Shown: piece by piece, positions 9,181 to 18,601 of the stretch
Position numbering within the stretch: position 1 is the first letter of the stretch
How the letters are laid out: each line of letters starts with the position of its first letter
Origin: Enterococcus larvae
GTDB taxonomy: Bacteria; Bacillota; Bacilli; Lactobacillales; Enterococcaceae
Assembly: GCF_017830045.1 (NCBI RefSeq)
Contig: NZ_JAEDXU010000004.1
Coordinates: 186,001 to 250,000 of the forward strand
DNA length: 64,000 nt
Direction: 5' to 3'
Program-made: the position numbers and the translations under genes
Notes under the pieces: generated by a model
What the model was told of the DNA's origin: nothing
What the model saw: the letters and a program-made list of their open reading frames with translations, nothing else
The model's database searches: none

Positions 9181-10944
9181 TTAAAGAGAGGTCGTATACG
9201 GCGGAGTTAAGACCAATTCCTGACCTTCAGTCAAGAAGTACTGATCCAAATTATTCCATTCCTTCAGTGACAGAACTGAAATCCCTGTTTTCTTGGAAAT
9301 TTTCGCCAAGGTATCGCCTGACTGCACTTCATATACACTGGAGCTCTTTTGCTTCGATGCAGTTAGATTATAAGAGGATTTCTCATTGCTTTGTTCGCCA
9401 CGTAGTGAATTGATTACTCGCTGCACACTCCGCAGAGAGCGATCAACGATCTCTTCTGTTTTGACAACAGTTGTCTCTTCCTCTATCTCAGTAGTAGGAA
9501 TAACTAGCTTCTGACCCACAAAAATCATGCGCCGCTCAAACTGATTTCGCTCTAAAATAGCAGAAACCGGAATATTGTAGAGCTCACTGATTGTTTTTAA
9601 TGAATCGCCCTTCTTAACAATATGATAAATAATATTCAGTTTTTCTTCTGATTTTTCATCGTTTCCATCTTTGGATAAGTCAGTTTTAGCACTCTTTTGT
9701 CTAACATCTTTATCCATGCTGGCAAATGTTTCGCTTCCTTCTGTCAGCTCATCATATTGCGTCAGCTCATAAGCTTCAATCAAACTATTCAACTTAGATG
9801 CATAGCTGGTATCTGTCGCATAACGCCCTGTCAAGAACTTAGTAGCGTCTTTATATTCATCTGTCTTATTCTTCCAAGTGCCGTTATAGAAACTATCGTT
9901 TCCACTGATACCGCCACTCAGTAATTTCATATAATCTGTCAAAGACTCTTTATAAGACGGATATTTTCTGAAGCTGGCACGAATACTGATCATGTCTCCG
10001 CCGCCCGTGTCTTCCTGTGTCAGGAAATTAACACTTGCTCCTTCATAGCTGCCCTTGATACCAAATAGATTATAGTTTGGTGCCGAAGCCAACGCACTGT
10101 TGCCTGAACCACTCTCAAGGATCGCCTGAGCAATCATTACAGAAGCATAAAGATTGTTTTTACCGGCGATTTCGCGTGCGTCATCACCAATCTCATCAAT
10201 AAATGCCTGTGTTGTCAGATTCCTAGGAATATAGTATACCGCTGTGGAAATACCATACTGACCCGTGCTTGCAGTACTTGAAGTTTGGTTGTACTCTGTC
10301 GCTACCTGTGTAGGCCCAACAATACCGGCAGATGAGTTATTTCCAGTTATCGTACTGCCTTGCTGATTATTGTTAGAGACACTTGGTTTATTCGGTTTAT
10401 TTGGCTTGCTCGGCTTATTTGGTTTGTTCGGTTTGCTTGAGCTTGTTGTCGTACTTGAGCTGCTTGATGTACTTGAACTAGTTGAGCTGCTGGAGCTTGT
10501 AGAAGTTCCTGAACTGCTGCTCGTTGATGAAGACGACGAACTCTCTGATGTAGAGGTTGACGTACTGCTGTCTGTTGTGCTCTCCTCTGTTTCAGAAGTC
10601 GACTCTTCCGTTGTATCTGAACTGTTTTCTTCGCTGCTCGCCTCAGTACTACTTTCTTCTGAACTGCTTTCTTCTGTTGATTCATCAACAATAGGCTCTT
10701 CCACATCGGCTGTTTCTGTTGCTGCCGTTTCAGAAGAAGGGCTTGCTTCAAAATCTCCATACTCTGTTGTTACTTCCGTCTCTAATACAACTTCCTGATT
10801 CTGTTCGGTACTTTCAATCACGGAATCTTCAGTTTTATTCTGTGCAGAAATAATCGTACTTTCTGTAAAAGCGGAAGCCGTTGAAGCAGTCAAAAGTCCG
10901 GCACTGGCAAGACATATTCTTTTTAGACTTTTTTTCCTTTTCAT
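9181..10944 (-). CDS. Secreted N-acetylglucosaminidase autolysin with two LysM domains
   Basis: 587 residues from the ATG at 10944, chosen because GAAAGGAAG precedes it; a longer frame from 10992 has no SD. A signal peptide covers about 1-28. A low-complexity Ser/Thr/Glu region (about 60-175) and a KPNKP repeat (about 175-190) follow. The GH73-type domain spans about 235-400 (YASVMIAQAILESGSGNSAL, NLFGIKGSYEG, FRKYPSYKESLTDY). LysM repeats lie at about 440-485 (YHIVKKGDSLKTISELYNIP) and 540-585 (YEVQSGDTLAKISKKTG). It should cleave peptidoglycan glycan strands for daughter-cell separation or turnover. The layout matches enterococcal AtlA, but only two LysM units are present. Confidence 0.93.
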   Translation of the reverse strand: MKRKKSLKRICLASAGLLTASTASAFTESTIISAQNKTEDSVIESTEQNQEVVLETEVTTEYGDFEASPSSETAATETADVEEPIVDESTEESSSEESSTEASSEENSSDTTEESTSETEESTTDSSTSTSTSESSSSSSTSSSSGTSTSSSSSTSSSTSSSSSTTTSSSKPNKPNKPSKPNKPNKPSVSNNNQQGSTITGNNSSAGIVGPTQVATEYNQTSSTASTGQYGISTAVYYIPRNLTTQAFIDEIGDDAREIAGKNNLYASVMIAQAILESGSGNSALASAPNYNLFGIKGSYEGASVNFLTQEDTGGGDMISIRASFRKYPSYKESLTDYMKLLSGGISGNDSFYNGTWKNKTDEYKDATKFLTGRYATDTSYASKLNSLIEAYELTQYDELTEGSETFASMDKDVRQKSAKTDLSKDGNDEKSEEKLNIIYHIVKKGDSLKTISELYNIPVSAILERNQFERRMIFVGQKLVIPTTEIEEETTVVKTEEIVDRSLRSVQRVINSLRGEQSNEKSSYNLTASKQKSSSVYEVQSGDTLAKISKKTGISVLSLKEWNNLDQYFLTEGQELVLTPPYTTSL

Positions 10945-11413
10945 GTTTTTCTTCCTTTCAGCACATAAACGTTCTCTTGTTTGTCTACACACTTATCTAT
11001 CTTATGTATCCACTAATTACTGATAACCAATATCCCCCAGGACACTCGTTACCATTATACCAGAAAATATGACCGTTTTCTTCTCAAAAATTTATAAAAT
11101 CGCTAAAATTTTGAAGACAAACAAATAAATATCCTTTTTTCTCATGCAATTGCCAGATCATCCTTGCTATAGTGGTATTGAATAACCATTTCTGCGTAAA
11201 AAAAATAACAATTAATCTGCATTTTTCGAAAAGGACGAGAACAAAAAAACACGCTAAAAGAATACTATACAACTCTTTTCCGTTCGTCAACAGCTCCTCC
11301 TACAAACAAATAGTGAAAAAAGCGTGAGAAAAAATAGTCTCACGCTTCCACTTTATTCAAAAAAACAGCAATTGACAACGAACGCCGGAAAGCTCAGAAA
11401 ATTTACAATACCA
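10945..11413. other. Intergenic region, 469 bp, with promoter and terminator
   Basis: An extended -10 (TGGTATAAT, minus strand, 11054-11062) fits the autolysin gene. A bidirectional terminator lies at 11320-11347. The rest is AT-rich, and no supported gene is seen. Confidence 0.6.
11320..11347 (-). terminator. Terminator of the lplA-metNIQ-type operon
   Basis: Arms AAGCGTGAGA and TCTCACGCTT around an 8-nt loop, with an A-run to the left that gives the minus-strand U-tract. It lies about 67 bp beyond the metQ-like stop codon. Confidence 0.8.
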
Positions 11414-12244
11414 CTAAAAAGCGGGCAGCAAGGTATCGCTATGATCCTCTACCAAAAACGCACGAACCCGTTCACTTGTCATGGCCTTTTTCAAGGCTTT
11501 TATTTTATCAGAATCCTGATTATCTTTACGGGCAACTAGACTAATTGCAAAACGATCATCAATATTTTTTTCCAAGAACAATGCATCATCCGGTGTCAAA
11601 CCGATTTTAGCAATATACGTAGGATAGTTATAGACAAGAGCAACGTCTTTCTCATTGTATGCTTCGGCAAGATTCAATAAATCTACAGACAGCCATTCCA
11701 GATTTTTAGGATTTTCAGTGATATCTTTGATTGTTCCATCAAAGCCTACACCCGCCTTCATCTCAATCAGTCCTTGATCTGCCAAGATTGCCAACGCACG
11801 CCCTTCATTCGAAACATCACTTGGAAGTGCAACCTTTGCTCCGTCAGGTATCTGCTCAACATCTGTGTATTCTCTTGAATAAAAACCAACTTTAGCATTA
11901 TATATTTTCTGTACCATGACTAAATCAGCCTTTTTCTCACTGTTGAATTTCTCCATGAATGGTTCATGCTGCGCAAAATTTGCATCCACTTCTTTATTGT
12001 TAAGTAGCTCGTTGTATTGAATATTATCATTTACCTGAACCAGCTCAATTTCATACCCGTCTTCCTTGATTACTTCACCAGCGATTGCCACTACATCTGT
12101 CATCGGGGGCATATGCGATGCTACTTTTATCACGTTATTTTCGTCTACTTTATTCTTTCCATCCGCCTTCTCTTCACTGCTGCAGCCTGCAAAAATAAAT
12201 AGAATCAGCCCTATAGTTAAAATTATTCCTGTATACTTCTTCAT
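11414..12244 (-). CDS. MetQ/NlpA-type substrate-binding lipoprotein
   Basis: 276 residues with a lipoprotein signal (hydrophobic core, lipobox FAGC, Cys about 20). The NlpA-family fold is recognisable: IKVASHMPPMTDVV at the N-terminus, VDANFAQHEPFM, then KVALPSDVSNEGRAL. It should be tethered outside the membrane and deliver substrate to the permease encoded upstream. It is the last gene of lplA-metN-metI-metQ. The ligand is probably an amino acid such as methionine, but the link to lplA leaves room for another sulfur compound. Confidence 0.9.
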   Translation of the reverse strand: MKKYTGIILTIGLILFIFAGCSSEEKADGKNKVDENNVIKVASHMPPMTDVVAIAGEVIKEDGYEIELVQVNDNIQYNELLNNKEVDANFAQHEPFMEKFNSEKKADLVMVQKIYNAKVGFYSREYTDVEQIPDGAKVALPSDVSNEGRALAILADQGLIEMKAGVGFDGTIKDITENPKNLEWLSVDLLNLAEAYNEKDVALVYNYPTYIAKIGLTPDDALFLEKNIDDRFAISLVARKDNQDSDKIKALKKAMTSERVRAFLVEDHSDTLLPAF

Positions 12245-12255
12245 TTCTCTTCCTC

Positions 12256-12930
12256 CTAATGCTTTTTGTCTAAATATTTTGCCAGTCGACTGCCGCCGAT
12301 CTGGATAACACTCACCACTATGATCATGATAAAAATAGCTGTATACATCAATCCATACTCATATCTTTGGTACCCATAACGCATAGCAAAATCTCCAATC
12401 CCGCCACCGCCTACAACACCCATAACAGTGGAATAAGAGACCATACTGACAACAACTGAAGTCAGCGTTAAAACCAGACCGGCTCTTGCTTCTACGTAAA
12501 GAAACTGAATCACGAGCTGACGCCGATCGGCTCCCAGTGCATTCGCTAAATCAGTTACCTCTTCCGGAACATCCAGCAATACCTGCTCGACCAATCTTGC
12601 ATAAAGTGCAGCTGCAACAAAACCCAGAGGAAAGGCGGCAGCTCTTGTTCCAAAAGCAGTGCCCAACACCGCTCTTGTCAAAGGAATCAACGCAATCACC
12701 AGCAGCAAAAACGGGAAAGAGCGTATCACATCTACCAACCGATTCAATAGCGTCATCATCACCTTAGAAGAGATATTCTTTTTTCGCCTCACAAGATACA
12801 AAAATGTGCCTAACGGCAACCCAATCAGCAACGCTGAAAAAACGGAATAAAGCAGCATTTCTCCAGTTTCTACCAATGATTTCAGCAACTCAGGCAGATA
12901 ATAGGAAAGCTGCGCCAGGTAATCATTCAT
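12256..12930 (-). CDS. MetI-type ABC transporter permease
   Basis: 224 residues with about five TM helices. It has the typical MetI features: DVIRSFPFLLLVIALIPLTRAVLGT, the EAA-like loop (VTDLANALGADRRQLVIQFLYVEARAG) that contacts the ATPase, and the Gly-rich VMGVVGGGGIGDFAMRYGYQRY. It overlaps the end of the ATPase gene by 4 bp (ATGA), so translation is coupled. The binding-protein gene follows after 11 bp. Confidence 0.93.
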   Translation of the reverse strand: MNDYLAQLSYYLPELLKSLVETGEMLLYSVFSALLIGLPLGTFLYLVRRKKNISSKVMMTLLNRLVDVIRSFPFLLLVIALIPLTRAVLGTAFGTRAAAFPLGFVAAALYARLVEQVLLDVPEEVTDLANALGADRRQLVIQFLYVEARAGLVLTLTSVVVSMVSYSTVMGVVGGGGIGDFAMRYGYQRYEYGLMYTAIFIMIIVVSVIQIGGSRLAKYLDKKH

Positions 12931-13658
12931 TTCAACCGCTCCTTTATTCGCTCATAATAAGAAGGAAAGTTCTCTTCTTTAGGCAAGGGGGATAAAGAAA
13001 CAGTTTCCAATAGGTTGCCATTCTCCAAAATTGCGGCCTGAGTGCAGAGCTGCTTGATTAGTTCTAATTCGTGACTGACGAGAATAATCGTCGTCCCCAG
13101 CTCCTGATTGATTTGCCGCAGCAGTTCCATCACCTCATAGGCATTTTGACCATCCAAAGCTGAAGTCGGCTCATCACACAAAAGCAATGTCGGATCATTT
13201 ACCAACGCACGAGCAATAGCAACCCGCTGCTTTTCACCGCCACTCAGCTGTTTCGGGTAATGATCCGTCTTCTCCTCCAACCGCACAAAACGCAGTACTT
13301 CCTTTGCTTTCTCCTGACTTTTTACTCCTGCTAGCTTTAGGGGAAGAGCAACATTTTCCAATGCTGTTCGATTGTACAACAAATTGAAATGCTGAAAGAT
13401 CATCCCCACTGTGCGCCGTTTACACTGCAGTTCTTCTTTGGAACCAGATAAAATATCCCGTCCGCTGATCTGAATCTTTCCGGCATCCGGTTTCTCCAAA
13501 GTACTCAACAACTTTAGCAGAGTCGATTTCCCAGAGCCGCTTTCTCCAATCACACCAAAAATTTCCTTTGAAGGAATTGATACACTTAGCTCCTTTAATG
13601 CGTATTTTCTAGTTCCTTTGTAGTCGTAATATTTGCTTACCTTATCAAAAACAATCAT
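12927..13658 (-). CDS. MetN-type ABC transporter ATPase without the C-terminal NIL domain
   Basis: 243 residues. Walker [10 protein letters not shown], signature [15 protein letters not shown] and Walker [13 protein letters not shown] are intact, with the switch His in VSHELEL. Typical MetN proteins have about 340 residues, the extra 100 forming a regulatory methionine-binding NIL/ACT domain. Here the frame ends just after the nucleotide-binding domain, so that feedback should be absent. It lies 10 bp after lplA and overlaps metI. Confidence 0.9.
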   Translation of the reverse strand: MIVFDKVSKYYDYKGTRKYALKELSVSIPSKEIFGVIGESGSGKSTLLKLLSTLEKPDAGKIQISGRDILSGSKEELQCKRRTVGMIFQHFNLLYNRTALENVALPLKLAGVKSQEKAKEVLRFVRLEEKTDHYPKQLSGGEKQRVAIARALVNDPTLLLCDEPTSALDGQNAYEVMELLRQINQELGTTIILVSHELELIKQLCTQAAILENGNLLETVSLSPLPKEENFPSYYERIKERLK

Positions 13659-13668
13659 CAGTCAGCCT

Positions 13669-14685
13669 CTATCTATCCGTCAGCAGACAGATAAACTCCT
13701 CTCTGGAAATATTAGTGAAATACTCATCAAAGTTAATCGCAGCCAAGGCTTCTTTAATCGCCGGCTGATCGTATACACACCCCGTCAACAACGCTTCGAT
13801 CTCCTTTGTATCCTTTTGGCTGAAGTAATCTCCGTAGATTTTTATCTGATGGATTCTTCCCTTTTCAATTGATAGTCCAACCTCAACAAGACCACCGCCA
13901 AATTTTCTTTCTCTATGGATCGTAAATTCCGGGGCCTCCCCATAAATCCACTCTTTATTTCCATAAATTTCTTTGACCAACTTCGCTATTTCTCTATAGT
14001 CAGCGGTCGTCAGTTCATACCTTTTCCCTCGAATCTCTTCTAAATCAGAAGCTTCAAATAGCTGCAGCAACAGCTGGTCTCGAAAATCCTCGATTGATAT
14101 ATCCTGATACTTCCTGCTAAGATACGGCTTCAAATTTGTCACATGACTTCTGACCGACTTCGTTCCTTTTGATTCGATTTTTATCTTTGATACATTTAAT
14201 ACTTTCGACATTTCTTCTAAATCAACATCGAACATCAAGGTGCCATGCATATACATTTTCTTGCCCTTTTTGTACATGGCATTACCGGAAAATTTTTGCC
14301 CATCTAAGTACAGATCATTCCGACCATTCATCTCGGCTCCCACAGCACCCATTCGATGCAAAGCTGTCAGGATCGGCTGAGTCAATGTTCTAAAATCTCC
14401 AAAACTTCTATTCGCAGCCTCCATCACAAAGCTGAAGCTGACATTTCCTAAGTCGTCATAGACTGCACCACCGCCTGATTGCCTTCTTGTGATAGTGATA
14501 TGCTTCTCTTTCGCATATGTCATATTGATTTCAGCATAAGCATTCTGATTCCGACCTATGATCACACAAGGTTTTTGAATATAAAAAAGCACCAAAGGCT
14601 CATCAAAACTCAATTGATTCAATATATACTGCTCCGCAGCTAAATTTTCTCTTATATCTCTTGATTCAAGCAGTACATAATACAT
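13669..14685 (-). CDS. lplA: Lipoate-protein ligase A
   Basis: 338 residues, the normal length for LplA with its C-terminal accessory domain. The lipoate/AMP-binding loop [15 protein letters not shown] and the GQKFSGNA motif with the catalytic Lys are intact. It activates free lipoate with ATP and attaches it to lipoyl domains of 2-oxo-acid dehydrogenases or GcvH. An SD (GGAGG) lies 7 nt before the ATG. It is the first gene of the operon with the metNIQ-type transporter. Confidence 0.95.
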   Translation of the reverse strand: MYYVLLESRDIRENLAAEQYILNQLSFDEPLVLFYIQKPCVIIGRNQNAYAEINMTYAKEKHITITRRQSGGGAVYDDLGNVSFSFVMEAANRSFGDFRTLTQPILTALHRMGAVGAEMNGRNDLYLDGQKFSGNAMYKKGKKMYMHGTLMFDVDLEEMSKVLNVSKIKIESKGTKSVRSHVTNLKPYLSRKYQDISIEDFRDQLLLQLFEASDLEEIRGKRYELTTADYREIAKLVKEIYGNKEWIYGEAPEFTIHRERKFGGGLVEVGLSIEKGRIHQIKIYGDYFSQKDTKEIEALLTGCVYDQPAIKEALAAINFDEYFTNISREEFICLLTDR

Positions 14686-14863
14686 AGCTTTCCTCCATTT
14701 CTTTCAGCCTTATCAGCGGCTCATAAAACAACGGATTCATTATATCATCGGCAATATTAAATCACACTTTTTATGCCTACAAACCATTATTATTCATAGC
14801 TTTGCAAAGCTTTTATATAACAGTTTATTACATTAGTACAATTGTTTTTCAGCTTTTCAAAAC

Positions 14864-14906
14864 AAAAAAGCCTCGGAGACCATTGCCGGTCATCCGAGGC
14901 TTTTTT
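14864..14906 (-). terminator. Terminator of the DUF308 gene
   Basis: Arms AAAAAAGCCTCGGA and TCCGAGGCTTTTTT with a GC-rich loop that pairs further (GACC with GGTC). It lies directly beyond the stop at 14914 and works in both directions. Confidence 0.85.
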
Positions 14907-14913
14907 CATTCTG

Positions 14914-15453
14914 TCAGTCATCGATTTTTCGTAATTGGAGAAAGGTAAGAAATTCTGATATCCCCATGAAAATAAGAATCCCTCCGAATAATTGGAAAAG
15001 AAACAGAACACTTCTAAACGGATTAAATACTAAGAGCAGTCCACCAATCAGTAAAATGACTCCATAAATGAAAAATAATGTCCAGTTCACATTAACATAT
15101 TGCTTTAGATTAAATGACTGCACGATGCGCGAAAGACCAAAAACAGCAATCAACAAGCCTAAAAATATTGGTAGAATACTGACGATTCCTTTAGCAAAAA
15201 TCAGTACAATTGCTGCAACGATCAGTAGAAAAATACCTAGAACAAAGCTGCTGTTGTAAACACCTGAAGTGCGTTTTTCTTTGATCCCATCCAGCAAATC
15301 AAGAATCCCCATAAAAGCCAGATAACCTGAAACTGCATAAACTGCTACTTTGAATACTGCCGATGGATTGATTACTACTGCTAGTCCTAATAGAATATAG
15401 ATGATTCCTCTGAGCAACGCATATTTTTTTATAGAATGAATGAGTGTATCCAT
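14914..15453 (-). CDS. DUF308 / HdeD-like membrane protein
   Basis: 179 residues forming six short TM helices with few charged residues. Two sub-repeats each contain a pattern like IIYILLGLAVVINP or VILLIGGLLLVFNP, typical of the DUF308 (HdeD) family. The family is linked to acid stress in enterobacteria; in Firmicutes the role is unknown. The SD is GTGGGGGA, and the gene is monocistronic between terminators at 14864 and 15619. Confidence 0.85.
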   Translation of the reverse strand: MDTLIHSIKKYALLRGIIYILLGLAVVINPSAVFKVAVYAVSGYLAFMGILDLLDGIKEKRTSGVYNSSFVLGIFLLIVAAIVLIFAKGIVSILPIFLGLLIAVFGLSRIVQSFNLKQYVNVNWTLFFIYGVILLIGGLLLVFNPFRSVLFLFQLFGGILIFMGISEFLTFLQLRKIDD

Positions 15454-15618
15454 TTTTCATCCCCCACTTTCTTTTCCTTATTGTATAAAGTTTTTCCCAT
15501 AAACACTACTAATTTGAATCGAACTCAGCAAGTTGTTCTCAAAATCCGTTGATCGCTCTTGTCTTTTTCGCGTGTTCATTGAATACTACGGTAGTGACGT
15601 ATACATTTATACAAAAAA

Positions 15619-15656
15619 CGAGCCAGCATTTAGAAATGATTCTAAATGCCGGCTCG
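15619..15656 (-). terminator. Terminator of the Apf-like gene
   Basis: Long inverted repeat starting CGAGCCAGCATTTAGAA and ending TTCTAAATGCCGGCTCG (one mismatch), with AAAAAA to its left as the minus-strand U-tract. Confidence 0.85.
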
Positions 15657-15692
15657 CTGTCTTTTTTCATTTTGCTGTTGCTTATTCTCTGA

Positions 15693-16271
15693 TTAGTACC
15701 AGCCGTTAGCTAACCAGAATGCTTGTGCTGCTTCCCATGAACCGTAACGTTGCGTTACATATTGGTCTGCTACACGTTCTTGGTTTTCTGCTGAGTAATC
15801 ACCATTCAGGTAAGAAGAGTCTAATTGGTATCTTCCGATATATCTACCGTTCGTTGCTGTATAAGAACCGCTTGATTCTTTTTGAGCAATCCATTCCTTC
15901 GCTGAAGAAGAAGTTCCTGTATATGTGGATTCAGCTGTTGTTGCTGCTGCAGCTGTTTCTGTTGTTGTTTGTACTTCTGTTTGTGCTTCTGCTTGTACTG
16001 CTGGTGCAGCCGTTTCAACGACTGTGCCGTCTTCTGTTTTGACAACTAATTGTTGACCTGCAAAAATCATGTTGATATCTGCAATATTGTTGTCTGCAGC
16101 AATTGCTTCGATCAGTGAGTTATCTCCACTGAATTGTTGTGAGATTTTAGAAAGTGAATCTCCTGATTGTACTGTATATAAAGTGTCTGCATGTGCGTCC
16201 GCTGTTCCGGCAAAGATTCCAAAGCCTGCTGCTAAAATTGTTCCTACAAGAATTGTTTTAATAGATCGCAT
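15693..16271 (-). CDS. Secreted LysM protein with Apf/SagA-like C-terminal domain
   Basis: 192 residues from the ATG at 16271, preceded by GGAGG; a longer frame from 16349 lacks an SD. The signal peptide ends near TADAHA (about 27). One LysM domain (about 30-76) starts YTVQSGDSLSKIS and ends GQQLVVK. An Ala/Thr/Glu linker (about 80-115) leads to a 75-residue lysozyme-like domain (KEWIAQKESSGSYTATNGRY, YQLDSSYL, AAQAFWLANGWY) as in aggregation-promoting factors. It should act on or bind peptidoglycan at the cell surface. An enzymatic role is inferred from the E-S-S/G-R-Y-Q pattern. Confidence 0.9.
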   Translation of the reverse strand: MRSIKTILVGTILAAGFGIFAGTADAHADTLYTVQSGDSLSKISQQFSGDNSLIEAIAADNNIADINMIFAGQQLVVKTEDGTVVETAAPAVQAEAQTEVQTTTETAAAATTAESTYTGTSSSAKEWIAQKESSGSYTATNGRYIGRYQLDSSYLNGDYSAENQERVADQYVTQRYGSWEAAQAFWLANGWY

Positions 16272-16915
16272 TAATCGATTCCTCCATAAAAATGTTTTGT
16301 TATCTCTCGTATGAGACTTTCCATACTTTATCATCCCTCCGTATTTCATAGGTAAAAATATCGTGACAATTCATTACAAGGATTTATTTTTCGTAACACT
16401 TTGTAAAAAAAACGGCGACAAAACCCTTTGTTAAGGAGTTTTCATAGCTGGTTTCCAATTTCAAAAAACCTATATTTTTTATAAAATATCTTAGAAATTA
16501 TAAATTGCTTATCTTTTTTTAATCATTTTCTTGTATTAATCGTCGCATTTTTTCAATAAAAGGTCCTTTTATATCAAAAATGTAATGTGGAAAGTCAAGA
16601 TTTATGCTGTTTTCAGTCATTTTTCAGATACTTTCTATTGATATTTTCAATAAATCTATTCATTTTTTATCATATACTCTCCCTCTTCCTTAAATAATCC
16701 ATTCGCCAATAGTTACACAGCTAAGATGCTTTAGCAACTGCTATTACTATGCCGCTTTTCGATATCCTTCTACTTTTATACAGAAGATTTTTTTCAACTG
16801 ATCTTTATGAAATAAGGAAATCAGCAAAAAAGCTGAACCATTCATCACAGTGATAATGGTTCAGCTTCAAATTTTTATTAAAGGATCAGCAACTAGCTAT
16901 GCTTTCTTCAGGTAT
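16272..16915. other. Intergenic region, 644 bp
   Basis: The part next to the LysM gene holds TGTWAH-like half sites (TGTTAC, TGTAAT, TGTCAC at 16350-16405, minus strand) of the type bound by WalR, which often controls such wall genes; the spacing is imperfect. A terminator lies at 16830-16867. The middle is AT-rich and shows no gene. Confidence 0.45.
16830..16867 (-). terminator. Terminator of the WxL operon
   Basis: Long stem AAGCTGAACCATT / AATGGTTCAGCTT, extended by TCAC/GTGA around a tiny loop, with an A-run on the left. It closes the operon ending at 16916. Confidence 0.85.
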
Positions 16916-17656
16916 TTATATCCGATAGTCATATGTAACCACATAAATCTTTTCTAAAATACCATTTTCATTATAGGTTACACCAAATGATTTTCCGAAT
17001 AATTGATTTTGTTTGCCCTTTTGATAATCTTCATAAATCACGATATCCTGGCCTGCCAACTTTTCCGGGGCAGCAGTTGATTCGCTAAACTCTTTCAGCA
17101 GCTGAGCCAAGTCCTTCAGTTTCAGTATCTCACCGATGGAGGTCAAGGTTTTCGTCAAATCTTTTCCATTGTATCGATTATCAGCTGTTGCATTGTAAAT
17201 TTCCATTCGTTGACTGTACAGCTTCACCTTTTTGATTCTTTCTATATAGTGGTATTGGACAGTTACTGTTCCATAGGAAAGAAATTGTCCCTGTTGGTCC
17301 TTAAATTTGATCAAACTTGCAAAATTCAATTCTGAATCAGAGGAATAAAGGGAAAACTCTTCCGGTTCCTGTGTTACCCCATCGATCAAAAAATCTGTTT
17401 TGATCAAAGATCTGAAGCTGTCAAAAGAGGGCAGCAGCTGAAGAGCAAATTTATCTTCTAAATCAGATACGGCCTTTGCTTCATCACTGATTGTATATTC
17501 ATAGCTGCCAAAGGCGTGCGAACGCTCTTCCCACCAAGTAAAGGCAGCTTCGTTCTCAGCTAACGGTTCATCGACTGTTGATTTCGCTGATTGACTGCAG
17601 GCACTTAGTAGAAGGATTGGCAGCAGCATGTGAATCCAGATCGTCCATCGTTTCAT
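16916..17656 (-). CDS. Lipoprotein of unknown function (end of WxL operon)
   Basis: 246 residues with a lipoprotein signal: hydrophobic core, LLLSAC, Cys about 20. The mature part is a mixed alpha/beta domain with no motif I recognise. It starts 9 bp after the preceding lipoprotein gene and ends the operon that begins with the lectin/WxL gene. Position suggests a membrane-anchored accessory to the surface complex. Confidence 0.8.
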   Translation of the reverse strand: MKRWTIWIHMLLPILLLSACSQSAKSTVDEPLAENEAAFTWWEERSHAFGSYEYTISDEAKAVSDLEDKFALQLLPSFDSFRSLIKTDFLIDGVTQEPEEFSLYSSDSELNFASLIKFKDQQGQFLSYGTVTVQYHYIERIKKVKLYSQRMEIYNATADNRYNGKDLTKTLTSIGEILKLKDLAQLLKEFSESTAAPEKLAGQDIVIYEDYQKGKQNQLFGKSFGVTYNENGILEKIYVVTYDYRI

Positions 17657-17665
17657 TCCATACCC

Positions 17666-18601
17666 CTATCTTTCGATTTTTAATACTACAGGCTTATCTC
17701 CGTTTATTCGCTGCTCATCTGCCTGGATCGTTATATCTCCCTGATCTTGCTGCAGTTCATAAACAACTACAGTCTCTACTGAGTCTCCTGCGGGCAGACG
17801 TTGACTGCTTCGCTCTTGCAGGTAGGTCAACTCAGAATCCGACTCATCCGTTACTTTCGTAATGTCCAATAAGCTTTCAGCCTCTGTTACCTCCATCAGT
17901 TCTTCCCATTCCTTCAGAGGAATCAACTGCTTTTCAGAATTATTCGTCAACACATACCTTAGGATCAGTTTATCCCCTTGAATCTTATGGCCAGTCAGCT
18001 GAATCGAGAGCATGTCTGTTGTGACTTTTTGCTCTGTTATCTCTTCTCGCTTCTCTTCACTGCTCGCAGTTGTTTCCAATTGCTTCAAGGTTTCAACGGA
18101 TTGACGAATGATTTCTTGCTGGCCTTCTGTTCCTCCCTGTCTAGGGCGATAGAATAGAAACTCGACAACATGTGTCTCCGTTGCTATAAAATAGTTATCC
18201 AGCCAGACAGCTCTATTATCGTAGACACTCTTCAACGGATAGTAAACTGCCGAAAAGTTCGCTATCTGAAACGTCTCCTCCTCTACTTCATCGACCAAAT
18301 AATATTGTTTCAACGCTGTTTTTGTTTGTGTCACCAGCTGCTGCTCGTTCAGTTGCTCACTTTTCTGTGCTCGTATGAACATCACCGATCGACTATTCGT
18401 ATCCTCTGCACCAAATAGTGCGGCTTCGTTGAATACTTCCTTATAGTCTTTCTCTACCTGCCAGCCGGAGGGTAGTCGAAAGCTGAAGGAGCTCCCATCA
18501 GTAGAGAATTGTTCCTCCTCATTCATCAGATCATATTTCTGACAGCCTACACTCGTTAACAGGAAGAAACAGAGTATGATTAGTTGAGTCATTTGTTTCA
18601 T
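17666..18601 (-). CDS. Lipoprotein with PsbP-like N-terminal domain
   Basis: 311 residues from the ATG at 18601, which overlaps the YfhO stop codon as ATGA, so it is translationally coupled; an upstream ATG at 18667 lies inside the yfhO-type gene. The lipobox LTSVGC puts the lipid-bearing Cys at about 20. Residues about 35-170 look like a PsbP/MOG1-type fold (FSFRLPSGWQVEKDY, AVWLDNYFIATETHVVEFLFY). The C-terminal 110 residues are a beta-rich domain resembling DUF-type immunoglobulin folds. The role is unknown. Confidence 0.8.
   Translation of the reverse strand: MKQMTQLIILCFFLLTSVGCQKYDLMNEEEQFSTDGSSFSFRLPSGWQVEKDYKEVFNEAALFGAEDTNSRSVMFIRAQKSEQLNEQQLVTQTKTALKQYYLVDEVEEETFQIANFSAVYYPLKSVYDNRAVWLDNYFIATETHVVEFLFYRPRQGGTEGQQEIIRQSVETLKQLETTASSEEKREEITEQKVTTDMLSIQLTGHKIQGDKLILRYVLTNNSEKQLIPLKEWEELMEVTEAESLLDITKVTDESDSELTYLQERSSQRLPAGDSVETVVVYELQQDQGDITIQADEQRINGDKPVVLKIER

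Noticed and set aside
10347-10798. ORFs of about 140 residues on both strands over the autolysin linker
   Set aside because: Low-complexity Leu/Val or Gln/Arg proteins arising from the Ser/KPN repeats of the real gene in another frame.
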